DNA of 64,000 nt, from NCBI GenBank assembly GCA_016213785.1, contig JACQZQ010000122.1:45043-109042 (forward strand). The letters run 5' to 3'. Positions 44,882 through 54,721 of this stretch are shown here, piece by piece (the stretch's first letter is position 1; each line of letters opens with the position of its first letter). The notes below the pieces were generated by a model. It was not told the DNA's origin. It did not search any database and saw only the letters and a program-made list of their open reading frames with translations. A program made the translations under genes and the position numbers. The DNA comes from Acidobacteriota bacterium (GTDB lineage Bacteria > Acidobacteriota > Blastocatellia > Chloracidobacteriales > JADJPF01).

Positions 44882-46483
44882 TTAACTTGCTCTAATATTA
44901 GCAAGTAGAGTTTGCAAAGCAGTTCGTAACTCGCTCAAAAATAAGTCATCTAATGGATTATCTGACTCTAAATCTCCAATAATAATTTGAAGTAGCATAG
45001 CTGTTTCTTTAGAAGTACTAAGTAAGGCTTCTCTATTAATAGGAGTAGCTCTAGGAACACTTGCAGAATGTATTTCTGAAGATAGGAGTTGAGAAAAGTC
45101 TATTGATTGAGATAAGGCTTTTTGGTTATCGCTATCACCTACAGTCATAGCTTCGGGAGCGGACTGCATCATTTTTTGTAGCTCGCTAACATCAGTTTCT
45201 CTAGTTTTTCTACCTATTTCTAATTTAGGAACAGAATCTGTTTTCCTACTTTTTAATTTAACATTTATAGGGTTACTAAATGATGTGCTTACAGTAGGGT
45301 TATTTACGTTGATAACTGCGGCTCTAGCTGATTTATTTACCTTAGTTACTTGAGTGTTTTCTGTAAATGATTCCATTGGAGGAAGATTAAGTTTTTCTTC
45401 TAAAGTAGGAAGAGTACCTTCTATTTCAAGCATTTTAGTTGGGTTTTTAGTAGGGTCACTTGCTAGAAGAAGAGCAGCTTCTAAGTCTTGTTCACTAGCG
45501 TTAAGAAAGACTTTTAGGAATTCTTGCTCCGTTACAGCTTTAACGGCGGCTTCTAGTTCTGAGGCAAAGGCTAATATATCTGGGGGACGGTTACTAGGAA
45601 TTTTTTCTAGTGCATGCATAACTACTGCATTAACTACTGCTGGAATATCTTTTCTAATGTCATAGGTGGGGCGAGGTTTTTCTGAAGCTTGTTTAACAGC
45701 GATTGCTGTATGAGAAGTACCAACAAAGGGAAGGTGTCCTGTAAGTAGCTCATAAAGAATAATGCCTAAAGAGTAAACATCAGATCTAGCATCAACCTCT
45801 TTACCGTAGCATTGTTCTGGGGACATATAATGAGGAGTGCCTACAACAAAGCCTTTACGAGTGATATTACCATCAATTTCATTATTAGTAGTTTCCTTAA
45901 ATTTAGCTATACCAAAGTCTAGCACTTTAACTAATTCTTGTTGATTATCTAAATGAAGGAAAATGTTTTCTGGTTTTAAGTCACGATGAACTATTTTACG
46001 TTTATGGGCAATAGCTACAGCGGCAGCAATTTGTTGAATAATTTCATTAGCTTCTTTGGCAGGAAAAAACTTTCTCTCCTTTAGTCTCTGTCTTAGGGTA
46101 ATGCCCTCTAAATATTCCATCACAACATAAACTAAACTATCTGCTGTAACGCCAAAATCCATAACAGCAATAGCATTAGGATGACGAACTTGCATAGCGG
46201 CATAGGCTTCACGGCGAAAGCGTTCTATTGTAGTAACATCGCTAGTAGAATTGCTATGCATAATTTTAAGCGCTACAGGAACATTTAATTGAATATGTGT
46301 ACAGCGATAAACTGCGCCTGCCCCGCCTTTAGCAATAAGTTTGTCTACTTGGTATTTATTATCAATTAAACGTCCAATCATATCGTCTTTACTTTGGACA
46401 AAAATAAGCCTTTGTCCATCATATGGACAAAAAGCGCTATTGTCCTCAAAAGGGCGATTACATTTAAGACATTGCTTTGTCAA
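44882..46483 (-). CDS. Zinc-ribbon Ser/Thr protein kinase
   Basis: 533 residues. The N-terminus is a short zinc ribbon (Cys5, Cys8, Cys19, then PYDG), common on Acidobacteriota kinases. Kinase ~38-305: a glycine loop reading AKGGAGAVY, catalytic Lys73 (ALKIM), HRDLKPENIFL, VLDFGIAKF, GTPHYMSPEQ. The C-terminal ~220 residues are polar, probably disordered, with no membrane helix, so the protein is cytoplasmic; Ser/Thr-rich patches there could be autophosphorylation sites. It is probably transcribed just ahead of the alpha-2-macroglobulin gene. Confidence 0.93.
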   Translation of the reverse strand: MTKQCLKCNRPFEDNSAFCPYDGQRLIFVQSKDDMIGRLIDNKYQVDKLIAKGGAGAVYRCTHIQLNVPVALKIMHSNSTSDVTTIERFRREAYAAMQVRHPNAIAVMDFGVTADSLVYVVMEYLEGITLRQRLKERKFFPAKEANEIIQQIAAAVAIAHKRKIVHRDLKPENIFLHLDNQQELVKVLDFGIAKFKETTNNEIDGNITRKGFVVGTPHYMSPEQCYGKEVDARSDVYSLGIILYELLTGHLPFVGTSHTAIAVKQASEKPRPTYDIRKDIPAVVNAVVMHALEKIPSNRPPDILAFASELEAAVKAVTEQEFLKVFLNASEQDLEAALLLASDPTKNPTKMLEIEGTLPTLEEKLNLPPMESFTENTQVTKVNKSARAAVINVNNPTVSTSFSNPINVKLKSRKTDSVPKLEIGRKTRETDVSELQKMMQSAPEAMTVGDSDNQKALSQSIDFSQLLSSEIHSASVPRATPINREALLSTSKETAMLLQIIIGDLESDNPLDDLFLSELRTALQTLLANIRAS

Positions 46484-46577
46484 AACGAGATTTCCTTTTA
46501 GGCTGACAGGTTTTGAAAGTATTTAACAATCATTAAAATACTTAAATATTTTAATATTTTAATAAGGCTTTTAGGAA

Positions 46578-47363
46578 TTATATATCAAATACATCATCCA
46601 TTTTTGCAATAAAATTACGCCAAAGACCAATAATTAAAACTGCTATTGGTGGTAAGAGAAAAATATCCATTAAATAATAATGATCTAAATAGGGGCCACT
46701 TTTACCATCATCAAAACAGTAATAACCCATAGTAGTACCAAGTATTAAAGAAATTAAATAGCCTAAAACCAAAAAAGCAAGTGCAATTGAGCGGCTAAAG
46801 GGTTGTTTAGGAGCTTCCATCATTTTAGTAACAGAAGGAATATCTGGCATATAAGTATATTTCTCTAAAATATTTTGTAGGCTTTGATAAAGAAACTTAA
46901 TACCAAAAGCAAAAAGAAATATGGCTAGAACTTTTGTGATAATAGAATCCAAAATCATAGGCTTTAGTAAAGCTACTATAAATGCAGATGTAAACAAAGT
47001 AACAACAACCATTACAGCATGGCTACGCGACTGTGCTTCGCGGCGTTCTTCTTCTAGCATTTCATCAACTACGCGATTAATACGTGAGCGGTAAGCATCT
47101 TTCTGAGTTCTAAGGTTGCTTTTGCGGCGTTGGCTTGAAGTTTGTATTTTAAGTTCTTCTTCGCCACCTAAGTCATAAAGTTCTTTTAATTCTGGATTAG
47201 AAAGGACTCTATAGGCTTCGCTTAATTGTACAAATTTTTGATTAGCTTCTGGAGAAGAGCTAACATCTGGGTGGTGTTCGCGTGCTAGCTTGCGGTAAGC
47301 TGAACGGATCTCTCCTTGACTTGCTTTACGGGAGATACCTAAAATTTGGTAGTAATCTGCCAT
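46578..47363 (-). CDS. Membrane J-domain protein
   Basis: 261 residues. An N-terminal J domain (2-68) with HPD at residues 31-33 and YYQILGISRKASQGEIRSAYRKLA, so it can stimulate a DnaK ATPase. It lacks the Gly/Phe, zinc-finger and substrate-binding parts of DnaJ. Instead a basic linker leads to about four hydrophobic segments (~115-160, ~190-215, ~230-252). It probably recruits Hsp70 to the inner membrane. It is divergent from the propeller-kinase gene; the 283-base gap is very AT-rich, and I see no gene or clear regulatory site in it. Confidence 0.88.
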   Translation of the reverse strand: MADYYQILGISRKASQGEIRSAYRKLAREHHPDVSSSPEANQKFVQLSEAYRVLSNPELKELYDLGGEEELKIQTSSQRRKSNLRTQKDAYRSRINRVVDEMLEEERREAQSRSHAVMVVVTLFTSAFIVALLKPMILDSIITKVLAIFLFAFGIKFLYQSLQNILEKYTYMPDIPSVTKMMEAPKQPFSRSIALAFLVLGYLISLILGTTMGYYCFDDGKSGPYLDHYYLMDIFLLPPIAVLIIGLWRNFIAKMDDVFDI

Positions 47364-47646
47364 AACTATTTCCTGATATTGATATTTATAAGCTAGATTG
47401 TCGCGGCCAGATTTTCGCTTTTTGGATTATAGCAAGCTAAGAAAAAATCTGCATAAAATTTTTCCTTTAAAGATTTTCTTATTAAAATCTTATTTAAATC
47501 TTATTAAAACTAGGTGTTATAAAGAAAAATTTTCTTTAGCTTTAAGCTTCTTTATATTAACTAAAACTAAAACATCTTGGCATAAATCTAGAAAAACTTT
47601 AAAGTTACTAAATAATTACTAACCTAATTTCTTAATAAACTTATTT

Positions 47647-50600
47647 GTGGACATGAAAAATCTTACCTTTAGTAAAAACCTATTTAAGACAATTAAAATA
47701 TGTTTATTTATTTATTGGTTAGGCTTTTTTTGGCTTAATGATGCATTTGCTTTAGATCCTAAACGTTCAATTACGCAATATGGGCATGATGTTTGGAATG
47801 ATGAGATGCCTCAAAGTACTGTTCATTCAATTGTGCAGACCCGTGATGGTTATATCTGGTTTGGTACTTATGAAGGTTTAGTTCGTTTTGATGGCCTTGA
47901 GTTTATTTCATATAACAACCGTAATACCCCACAGCTAAAACGCCCTGGAATAATTGTTTTACATGAAGATAGTAATGGCGCTTTATGGGTTGGAATGCTT
48001 GAAGGAGGACTGGCTAAATTATCTAATGGGATATTTACTCCTTATGGCACGGAAAAAGGTTTATCTAATGATAATGTAAGAGCAATTTATGAAGATAAAA
48101 AAGGAAATCTTTGGATAGGGACTGACAATGGACTTAATCTATTTAAGGATGGCAAGTTTACTATTTATAACAGTAGTAATGGTTTAGCTAACAACTCTAT
48201 TCGTACTATTGCTGAAGATAATAATGGCTCTTTATGGATTGGAACTGAGGGGGGGTTATCACTTTGGCAAAATGGAAATTTTACTAGCTATACTACTCAA
48301 GATGGTTTACCTCATAACGCAATTAGAAAAATATCTCCTGATAAAAATGGAAAGCTTTGGCTTTCAACTTCTCTAGGTTTAGTTCTTTGGAATAAAGGGG
48401 TAGAAAAAATCTATAGTACTGAAGATGGTTTATCTTCAAATAATATAAGAGCAGTTTTTTGTGATCTAGAAGGAAATATTTGGATTGGAACAGATAATGG
48501 TGGGTTAAATCGTTTATTTAATGGAAAAATAGACCACTACCAAGTTAAAGACGGCCTATCTAACGATAATGTTAGATATATTTTTGAAGACCGAGAGGGA
48601 AGTTTATGGGTCGGTACAACCTCTGGACTTAATAGATTTCGTGATAGTAAGTTTACTAATTTTACTGTGGCAGATGGCCTTATAAATGATTTTGTTAGAA
48701 CTGTTCTAGAAGATAGTAATGGAAATATTTGGATTGGGACTGATGGAGGGGGGCTTTCACTCTTTAGCGATAATAAGTTTACTAATTTTACTACTAAAGA
48801 TGGACTGGTAAGCGATTTAATCCGCTCTATAGTAGAAGATCGAGATGGAAATATTTGGATTGGGACTAATGAAGGGCTAAGTTATTGGAAAGACAATAAG
48901 TTTACTAATTACACCACTAAAGAAGGTCTATCTCATAATAGCATTTACTCTCTTCATCAAGATAAGGAAGGAACTATTTGGATTGGGACTAATGGAGGTG
49001 GAATTAATTTATTAAAGGATGGAAAAATCTCTCAGTTTAATAAACAACAAAGCCTGCTTAATGCAAGTGTAAGAGCTATTTTTGAAGACAGAGAGGGTAA
49101 TTTATGGTTTGGTACTTATACGGGTCTTCATATGATTCAAAATGGTAATTTATTTACTTATACTCAAAAAGATGGGATTTCTGGAGCAAGTGTTTTTTCT
49201 GCTTATCAAGATAAGGATGGTGATATTTGGTTTACTACTAATGATGGTTTTACTAGATTAAAAAACAGGAGATTTATTCCCTATCCTTCTAAAACAGGAT
49301 TATTTGAGGGGCTTTCTTTTCAAATTTTAGAAGACAGTAAAGGTTATTTTTGGGCTAGTACTCCTAAAGGAATTATACGAATTAAAAAGAGTGATTTTGA
49401 CGATTATGACAAAAAATTAATTAAATCTATTTCCTACACACTTTATGGAAAAATAGATGGAATGAAAACTAATCAATGTAATGGAGCATCACAGCCTTGT
49501 GCAATAAAATCACGGGATGGGCGCTTATGGTTTGCTACAGCTAGAGGGGTAACTACAATTAATCCTGACAAAATAAAAATTAATCAGCGCCCACCTGAAG
49601 TCTATCTTACTAAAGTAGTAGTTGATCAAGATTCAATTACTCTTGATCAAGCAAAGATAATTCCTCCAGGTAAAAATAAACTTGAGTTTCACTACACTGG
49701 TTTAAGTTTCTTAGCACTAGAAAAAGTTAAGTTTAAGTTTAAGTTAGTAGGCTTTGACCAGGATTGGGTTATAGCTGATACAAGACGAGTAGCCTATTAT
49801 ACAAATCTTCCACCAGGTGATTATATTTTTCAGGTAATAGCCTGTAATAATGATGGAATTTGGAATACTCAAGGAACTAATCTTAAGTTTAGCGTTAAAC
49901 CTTATCCTTGGCGCACCCCCTGGGCTTATACTCTATATATTACTACGGTTTTAGTATTAGGCTATAGTATGGTACGTTATAGAGAAACCATGCTTAAGCG
50001 TCGTAATCAAATCTTAGAAAAAAAAGTAAATAAGCGAACAGAAGAACTAAACAAAAAGAATAATTTGTTAGATGAAAAAGTCCAAGAATTAGATAGTAAA
50101 AACCAAGAACTACATTTATCAAAGACCCAAATAGAAGAACAGCATCAAGCCATAGTGCTTGCAAATAAAGAGCTTGCACGCTCTCAAAAAGAAACAGAGC
50201 AAAAAAACCAACTTCTAGAACAAGCCAACCTTTCTTTAGCACAAAAAAATGAAGAGTTAATGCGTTCTAAAGAACAATTAGCAGAATCTTATAAACAAGC
50301 AGAAAAAATATTTTCTGCTATGACAGACATTTTACCAGGCACAATATTAGATGAAAAATACCGTCTAGATAGCAAAATCGGTTCAGGAGGCTATGGGGTA
50401 ATCTATAAAGCCACACATATAAGTATGCAGCGTGCTGTTGCTGTAAAAGTGTTTCGTCCTTCTAGTGGTAATGCTAGCAGCCAAGCCTTAGAGCGTTTTA
50501 GATTAGAAGGAATTTCTGCTTGTCGTATAAATCACCCAAATGCTGTAGCGGTACTTGATTCTAATATAACTGCTAGCGGCATTGCCTATTTAGTAATGGA

Positions 50601-51195
50601 ACTTCTTCAAGGACATACACTTGCTCAGGAGTTAGAAACGCTTAAACGTATCCCTATTAGACGTGCCCTAGAGGTAATGATTCCTGTATGTAATGTCCTA
50701 GCTCAAGCACATGAAAGTGGTATTATTCACCGAGATATAAAACCTGATAATATTTTTATCCATAAAAATACAGAAGGTGAAATAGTTAAAGTCGTAGATT
50801 TTGGTATTGCTAAACTAGCTGGTGATACATTTAATATGGAGTTAAGCAAACTCACTGGAACAGGAACTTTAGTTGGCACCCCCACGTATATGTCCCCTGA
50901 AAGATTAAGTAATAAAACTTATGATGGAAAATCAGATATTTACAGTCTTGGTATAGTGTTATATGAAATAGTTTCAGGTTATCCTCCCTTTGAATCTTTT
51001 GATGATAATATTTGGGCATTAATTAATATGCATCTAGCCGATGACCCTACGCCACTTAGTAGCATCTTAACCGATATACCAGAGGTGGTTGATAAGGCAA
51101 TACTTAAAACATTATTAAAAGATCCTGAAGAACGCCCCTCTGCACAAGAATTATCTGTGGAATTAACACAAATCCTTTCTAACTTAACTATTTAA
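47647..51195 (+). CDS. Periplasmic two-component-propeller / Y_Y_Y sensor fused to a Ser/Thr kinase
   Basis: About 1180 residues; the start is either this GTG or the ATG two codons later. N-terminal signal-anchor (~15-33), then ~14 propeller repeats (~40-650), each with a GLxxNxVRxIxEDxxGNxWIGT-type pattern, and a Y_Y_Y beta-sandwich (~665-745; NKLEFHYTGLSF, YYTNLPPGDYIFQV). A membrane helix (~757-775) and a long coiled coil (~780-890) follow. The output is a complete Hanks kinase (~905-1175): IGSGGYGVIY, AVKVF, HRDIKPDNIF, VVDFG, GTPTYMSPERL. In Bacteroides-type HTCS proteins this sensor drives a histidine kinase; here the kinase is Ser/Thr. The ligand is probably a periplasmic carbohydrate (inference). 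Confidence 0.93.
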   Translation: MDMKNLTFSKNLFKTIKICLFIYWLGFFWLNDAFALDPKRSITQYGHDVWNDEMPQSTVHSIVQTRDGYIWFGTYEGLVRFDGLEFISYNNRNTPQLKRPGIIVLHEDSNGALWVGMLEGGLAKLSNGIFTPYGTEKGLSNDNVRAIYEDKKGNLWIGTDNGLNLFKDGKFTIYNSSNGLANNSIRTIAEDNNGSLWIGTEGGLSLWQNGNFTSYTTQDGLPHNAIRKISPDKNGKLWLSTSLGLVLWNKGVEKIYSTEDGLSSNNIRAVFCDLEGNIWIGTDNGGLNRLFNGKIDHYQVKDGLSNDNVRYIFEDREGSLWVGTTSGLNRFRDSKFTNFTVADGLINDFVRTVLEDSNGNIWIGTDGGGLSLFSDNKFTNFTTKDGLVSDLIRSIVEDRDGNIWIGTNEGLSYWKDNKFTNYTTKEGLSHNSIYSLHQDKEGTIWIGTNGGGINLLKDGKISQFNKQQSLLNASVRAIFEDREGNLWFGTYTGLHMIQNGNLFTYTQKDGISGASVFSAYQDKDGDIWFTTNDGFTRLKNRRFIPYPSKTGLFEGLSFQILEDSKGYFWASTPKGIIRIKKSDFDDYDKKLIKSISYTLYGKIDGMKTNQCNGASQPCAIKSRDGRLWFATARGVTTINPDKIKINQRPPEVYLTKVVVDQDSITLDQAKIIPPGKNKLEFHYTGLSFLALEKVKFKFKLVGFDQDWVIADTRRVAYYTNLPPGDYIFQVIACNNDGIWNTQGTNLKFSVKPYPWRTPWAYTLYITTVLVLGYSMVRYRETMLKRRNQILEKKVNKRTEELNKKNNLLDEKVQELDSKNQELHLSKTQIEEQHQAIVLANKELARSQKETEQKNQLLEQANLSLAQKNEELMRSKEQLAESYKQAEKIFSAMTDILPGTILDEKYRLDSKIGSGGYGVIYKATHISMQRAVAVKVFRPSSGNASSQALERFRLEGISACRINHPNAVAVLDSNITASGIAYLVMELLQGHTLAQELETLKRIPIRRALEVMIPVCNVLAQAHESGIIHRDIKPDNIFIHKNTEGEIVKVVDFGIAKLAGDTFNMELSKLTGTGTLVGTPTYMSPERLSNKTYDGKSDIYSLGIVLYEIVSGYPPFESFDDNIWALINMHLADDPTPLSSILTDIPEVVDKAILKTLLKDPEERPSAQELSVELTQILSNLTI

Positions 51196-51295
51196 TCCTA
51201 GGCAAAATAATTTGCTTAAAGAAGTAGCCAGATAAAACTAAAGCGGTTATTTTTATTATTAAAATTTTTTGTTAAACAAAAATTTATTAATTTTT

Positions 51296-53245
51296 ATGAA
51301 AATTTGTCCTATTTGCAAAAAACAGTTTGAAGATAATCTTAATTTTTGCCCTGTAGATGGTGAAGTATTAAGTATAGATAAAACCTCTTTAATTGGCACA
51401 ACTCTTGATGGTCAATATCAAATAGATGTGTTACTAGGTGAAGGAGGGATGGGAACTGTTTACCGTGCTCGTCATATTTTACTAGGTGATGATGTAGCTA
51501 TAAAAATTCTATCAGGTAATTTCAATTCTGACCCTGAGTCACTTAGACGGTTTTTAAGAGAAGGTCAAGCGGCACGCCGTTTTGATCATCCAAATGTTGT
51601 TGCTGTACATGATTTGCGTACTATGCCTGATGGTACTGCTTATATGGTAATGGAATATATACAAGGCCATACCTTAAAAGATGAACTAGAAGAAAAAGGT
51701 GCTTTTCTACCTAAAGAAGCATTGAGTATTATTGCTCCTATTGCTGATGCACTTAACTCAGCACATGCTTTAGGGATTATTCATCGTGACTTAAAGCCTG
51801 AAAATATAATGTTAGGAACAAGCAAAGATGGTCAACCAGTGATTAAACTCTTAGACCTAGGTATAGCTAAAGTCTCTAATGATCGTATTACAGCAGTTAC
51901 ACATAAGGATCAAATTCTTGGGACACCTTATTATATGTCGCCTGAACAATGGGGATCAAAGCCTAAAGATGGTGGCCCTAAAATAGATCATCGCGCTGAT
52001 ATTTATAGCTTAGCAGTAGTTATTTATGAACTGATCGCAGGACGCTTGCCTTTTGATGGAGAAACTCTTCATGAAATAGCATCTGAACACTTATTTACCC
52101 CTGCTCCATTTTTACATGAAATAAATGCAAATGTTTCACAAACTTTTAGCCAGTTACTAGTAAGAGCAATGTCTAAAGACCGTAGCAAGCGACCTAATAA
52201 TTGTTTAGATTTTATTAATGAGCTATGCGCGGCAACATTTTCTACCACATCACTAAACCCTAAATTAGCAGAAATATTTATTGGGGCAACAACTGCACCT
52301 ATAGAAGTAAGTGTAGGGACAGGAGTTGTAGCATTAACAGCTTTTGATATAGAGGTAGTAACCCTTGACCCTACAGGCCAAATATTAGAACGTGAGCAAA
52401 GTCAAAGCCAATCATTTAGTCAAGAATTACCTAATGAAGTATTTTTAGAAATGGTTTGGGTTGCTGAAGGCTCTTTTTTAATGGGTTCGCCAGAGTATGA
52501 GTTAAAACGCTCTAAAGATGAATCCCCACAACATTTAGTAAATATAAGTTCTTTCTTTATTAGCAAATATCCTATAACTCAAAAACAGTGGTATGCTGTT
52601 TCATTGCTTCCCTTAATTGGACGGCCTCTTAATCCTGATCCATCTAATTTTAAGGATGAAAATAACCCTGTAGAAAATGTTTCTTGGGAAGACTGTCAGG
52701 AATTTTGTTTACGCCTGTCAAGTCAAACAGGGTGTAATTACTCTCTACCTAGTGAAGCACAATGGGAATATGTTGCAAGAGCAAAAACCACTACACCTTT
52801 TCATTTTGGTGACACTATTACAACAGAAGTTGCAAATTATAATGGTCTATTTCGCTATGGTAATGGGCCTAGAGGGGCTAATCTTAACCAAACAACCCCT
52901 GTGGGCAAATATGGAGTAGCCAATAATTTTGGCCTTTATGATATGCATGGAAATGTTTGGGAATGGTGTCAAGATGCTTGGCATGATAACTATATTGGTG
53001 CACCTACCGATGGTAGTTCTTGGGAAGAAAATGCTGTAGATAGTCGTCGTGTTATGCGGGGTGGATCGTGGTATTCGCAAAGTAATTTATGTCGTTCAGC
53101 AGCTAGGGCTGGTAGTTGGCCTAATGGAAATAATGATTTTCTAGGGTTTAGAGTGGTCTTAAATATTGCCCTTGGTAACAAAATATCTGGTAATACAGCA
53201 AATTTAACTCTTCAATGGCCTCATAAAACCAAGCGTCTTTTGTAA
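51296..53245 (+). CDS. Zinc-ribbon Ser/Thr kinase with C-terminal SUMF1 domain
   Basis: 649 residues from the ATG at 51296; an in-frame TTG at 51269 is less likely because homologous kinases begin at MKxCPxC. Zinc ribbon Cys4, Cys7, Cys18; kinase ~40-310 with GEGGMG, Lys70, HRDLKPEN (Asp165), DLG (187-189) in place of DFG, and MSPEQ. No membrane helix is seen. SUMF1/FGE-fold domain ~382-645 with PVENVSWEDCQEFC, YSLPSEAQWEYVAR, GNVWEWCQDAW, MRGGSWYSQSNLC. Of the two active-site Cys of formylglycine-generating enzyme, the first is Ser594 and the second Cys599, so oxidase activity is unlikely. Probable cytoplasmic ligand-gated kinase. Confidence 0.92.
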   Translation: MKICPICKKQFEDNLNFCPVDGEVLSIDKTSLIGTTLDGQYQIDVLLGEGGMGTVYRARHILLGDDVAIKILSGNFNSDPESLRRFLREGQAARRFDHPNVVAVHDLRTMPDGTAYMVMEYIQGHTLKDELEEKGAFLPKEALSIIAPIADALNSAHALGIIHRDLKPENIMLGTSKDGQPVIKLLDLGIAKVSNDRITAVTHKDQILGTPYYMSPEQWGSKPKDGGPKIDHRADIYSLAVVIYELIAGRLPFDGETLHEIASEHLFTPAPFLHEINANVSQTFSQLLVRAMSKDRSKRPNNCLDFINELCAATFSTTSLNPKLAEIFIGATTAPIEVSVGTGVVALTAFDIEVVTLDPTGQILEREQSQSQSFSQELPNEVFLEMVWVAEGSFLMGSPEYELKRSKDESPQHLVNISSFFISKYPITQKQWYAVSLLPLIGRPLNPDPSNFKDENNPVENVSWEDCQEFCLRLSSQTGCNYSLPSEAQWEYVARAKTTTPFHFGDTITTEVANYNGLFRYGNGPRGANLNQTTPVGKYGVANNFGLYDMHGNVWEWCQDAWHDNYIGAPTDGSSWEENAVDSRRVMRGGSWYSQSNLCRSAARAGSWPNGNNDFLGFRVVLNIALGNKISGNTANLTLQWPHKTKRLL

Positions 53246-53255
53246 TTAAGTTAAG

Positions 53256-54713
53256 TTATTCTGATTCTTCCTCAAATATTGGAAAGACAAGCTTTATAGA
53301 TAACCCTGGCTTATCAGTTCTATTATAAATATGACATTGCCCTGCAACTCTCCATACTAGAGTAGATACCATACTAAGCCCTAATCCCATACCAAGTATT
53401 TGACCTGTAAGGTGCTTTTCTGCTTGATAATAAGGCCGCCAAACTTGTTCAAGTTGCTCTTGTGGTAAATTTTTTCCATCATCAGAAATTATTAGGACTA
53501 CTTTATCATTTTCTTTAGAAAAATGAATTTCTATTTTAGGAGCTTTTTCTGGATGAAATTTTTTAGAGTTTTCTAATATTTCTTTTGCAATTATTGTAAA
53601 AGCTTGACTAGATAGATTTAATTTAATTTCATCTAATTCTTCAAAGCCAAACATAGATATAGGCTCAATTGATAGGCTTTCAGTTAATTCTTTTAACACT
53701 TCAAAAATATCTGTTAATTGAAGACTTTTTCCTTCACAAGGAACATTACGACTTGTTACAAAAGAAAGTATAGTTTGAATATTATCATAGAGCTTTTTAG
53801 AGCTATTAATTGCCATATCAAGCAGTTCTTTAATAGATTCTTGATTAGATAATTCTTGGTCAGATAATTCTTGTGATAATAGTTCTAGGCTACTAAGAGT
53901 TATTGTTAAAGGGCTACGTAGTTTATGACTTACTGCTGAATGAAATTTCCAAACTTCGCTTTGAAGATTTGTATTTTCTGTAACATCTCTAATGCTAATT
54001 AACCAGCTAGGATCAAAACTTCGTGTAGAAAAAAACATATCTACTAGAAGAAATACCGCACGGTTATTTTCTGTTTCGGGTTTTACTAAATAATGGTTTG
54101 CTTTGATATTAGGCCAATTTTGCCAAGCGATTTCTGGAACAAGATTATAATAAAAACTAGCAAGCTCAATAAAATTTTTACCTATTAAATTTTCTGGAAT
54201 CGAATCATTAAAATATTTACTAGCTGGTTTATTGCTATATAAAATATTTCCACTATTATTTATTAAAATATATCCATCTTTAGCTTGATCAATTATCCAA
54301 GATATTTTAGAACGCTCATTTAAGAGATTTCTATAGCGATTAAGACGAGTAATAGAACGAAGACGTGTTCGCAACTCTATACGATCAAAAGGTTTAGAGA
54401 TAAAATCATCTGCACCAACTTCTAAGCCTAGTAAACGAGAGTTTTTATCATCTAAAGCCGTAATTAGTATAATAGGGACTTCTGCTAGTAATGGATCTTT
54501 TCTTAGTTTTTGGCATACTTCAAAACCATCCATTCCTGGCATCATTACATCAAGTAATACCACATCTGGTATTATTTCAGTTGCTTTAGTTAATCCTTCT
54601 GGGCCACTGTGAGCAAAAAATAAGTTATAACCTTGATTTATTAGTACAGATTCTAAGGCTTCTCTTGCTACAGGCTCATCATCAATAATTAGTATAGAAA
54701 CTTCTTTTTCCAT
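53256..54713 (-). CDS. Receiver-PAS-histidine kinase
   Basis: 485 residues, cytoplasmic. N-terminal receiver with DDE (11-13), phospho-acceptor Asp55 (LLDVMMPG) and KPF; a PAS domain (~135-250); HisKA dimerisation helix with VSHKLRSP (His263); a HATPase with N box EILENSKKFHP, G1 SDDGKNLP and G2 GMGLGLSM. Between the HisKA helices there is a short Gln-Glu-Leu-Ser repeat encoded by tandem DNA units (~53847-53885). It lies 8 bases downstream of a large hybrid kinase, and its receiver is a natural phosphorylation target of that kinase. No DNA-binding output is attached, so the pathway's effector lies elsewhere. Confidence 0.93.
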   Translation of the reverse strand: MEKEVSILIIDDEPVAREALESVLINQGYNLFFAHSGPEGLTKATEIIPDVVLLDVMMPGMDGFEVCQKLRKDPLLAEVPIILITALDDKNSRLLGLEVGADDFISKPFDRIELRTRLRSITRLNRYRNLLNERSKISWIIDQAKDGYILINNSGNILYSNKPASKYFNDSIPENLIGKNFIELASFYYNLVPEIAWQNWPNIKANHYLVKPETENNRAVFLLVDMFFSTRSFDPSWLISIRDVTENTNLQSEVWKFHSAVSHKLRSPLTITLSSLELLSQELSDQELSNQESIKELLDMAINSSKKLYDNIQTILSFVTSRNVPCEGKSLQLTDIFEVLKELTESLSIEPISMFGFEELDEIKLNLSSQAFTIIAKEILENSKKFHPEKAPKIEIHFSKENDKVVLIISDDGKNLPQEQLEQVWRPYYQAEKHLTGQILGMGLGLSMVSTLVWRVAGQCHIYNRTDKPGLSIKLVFPIFEEESE

Positions 54714-54721
54714 TAAAACCC

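Noticed and set aside
47398..47622. A 74-codon frame on the plus strand between two divergent genes
   Set aside because: TTG start, no ribosome site, Lys/Leu/Phe-rich composition typical of chance translation of AT-rich DNA, no family resemblance.
51296..53245. Formylglycine-generating sulfatase-modifying enzyme
   Set aside because: The SUMF1 domain is attached to a kinase and one of the two catalytic cysteines is Ser; no sulfatase gene is present.
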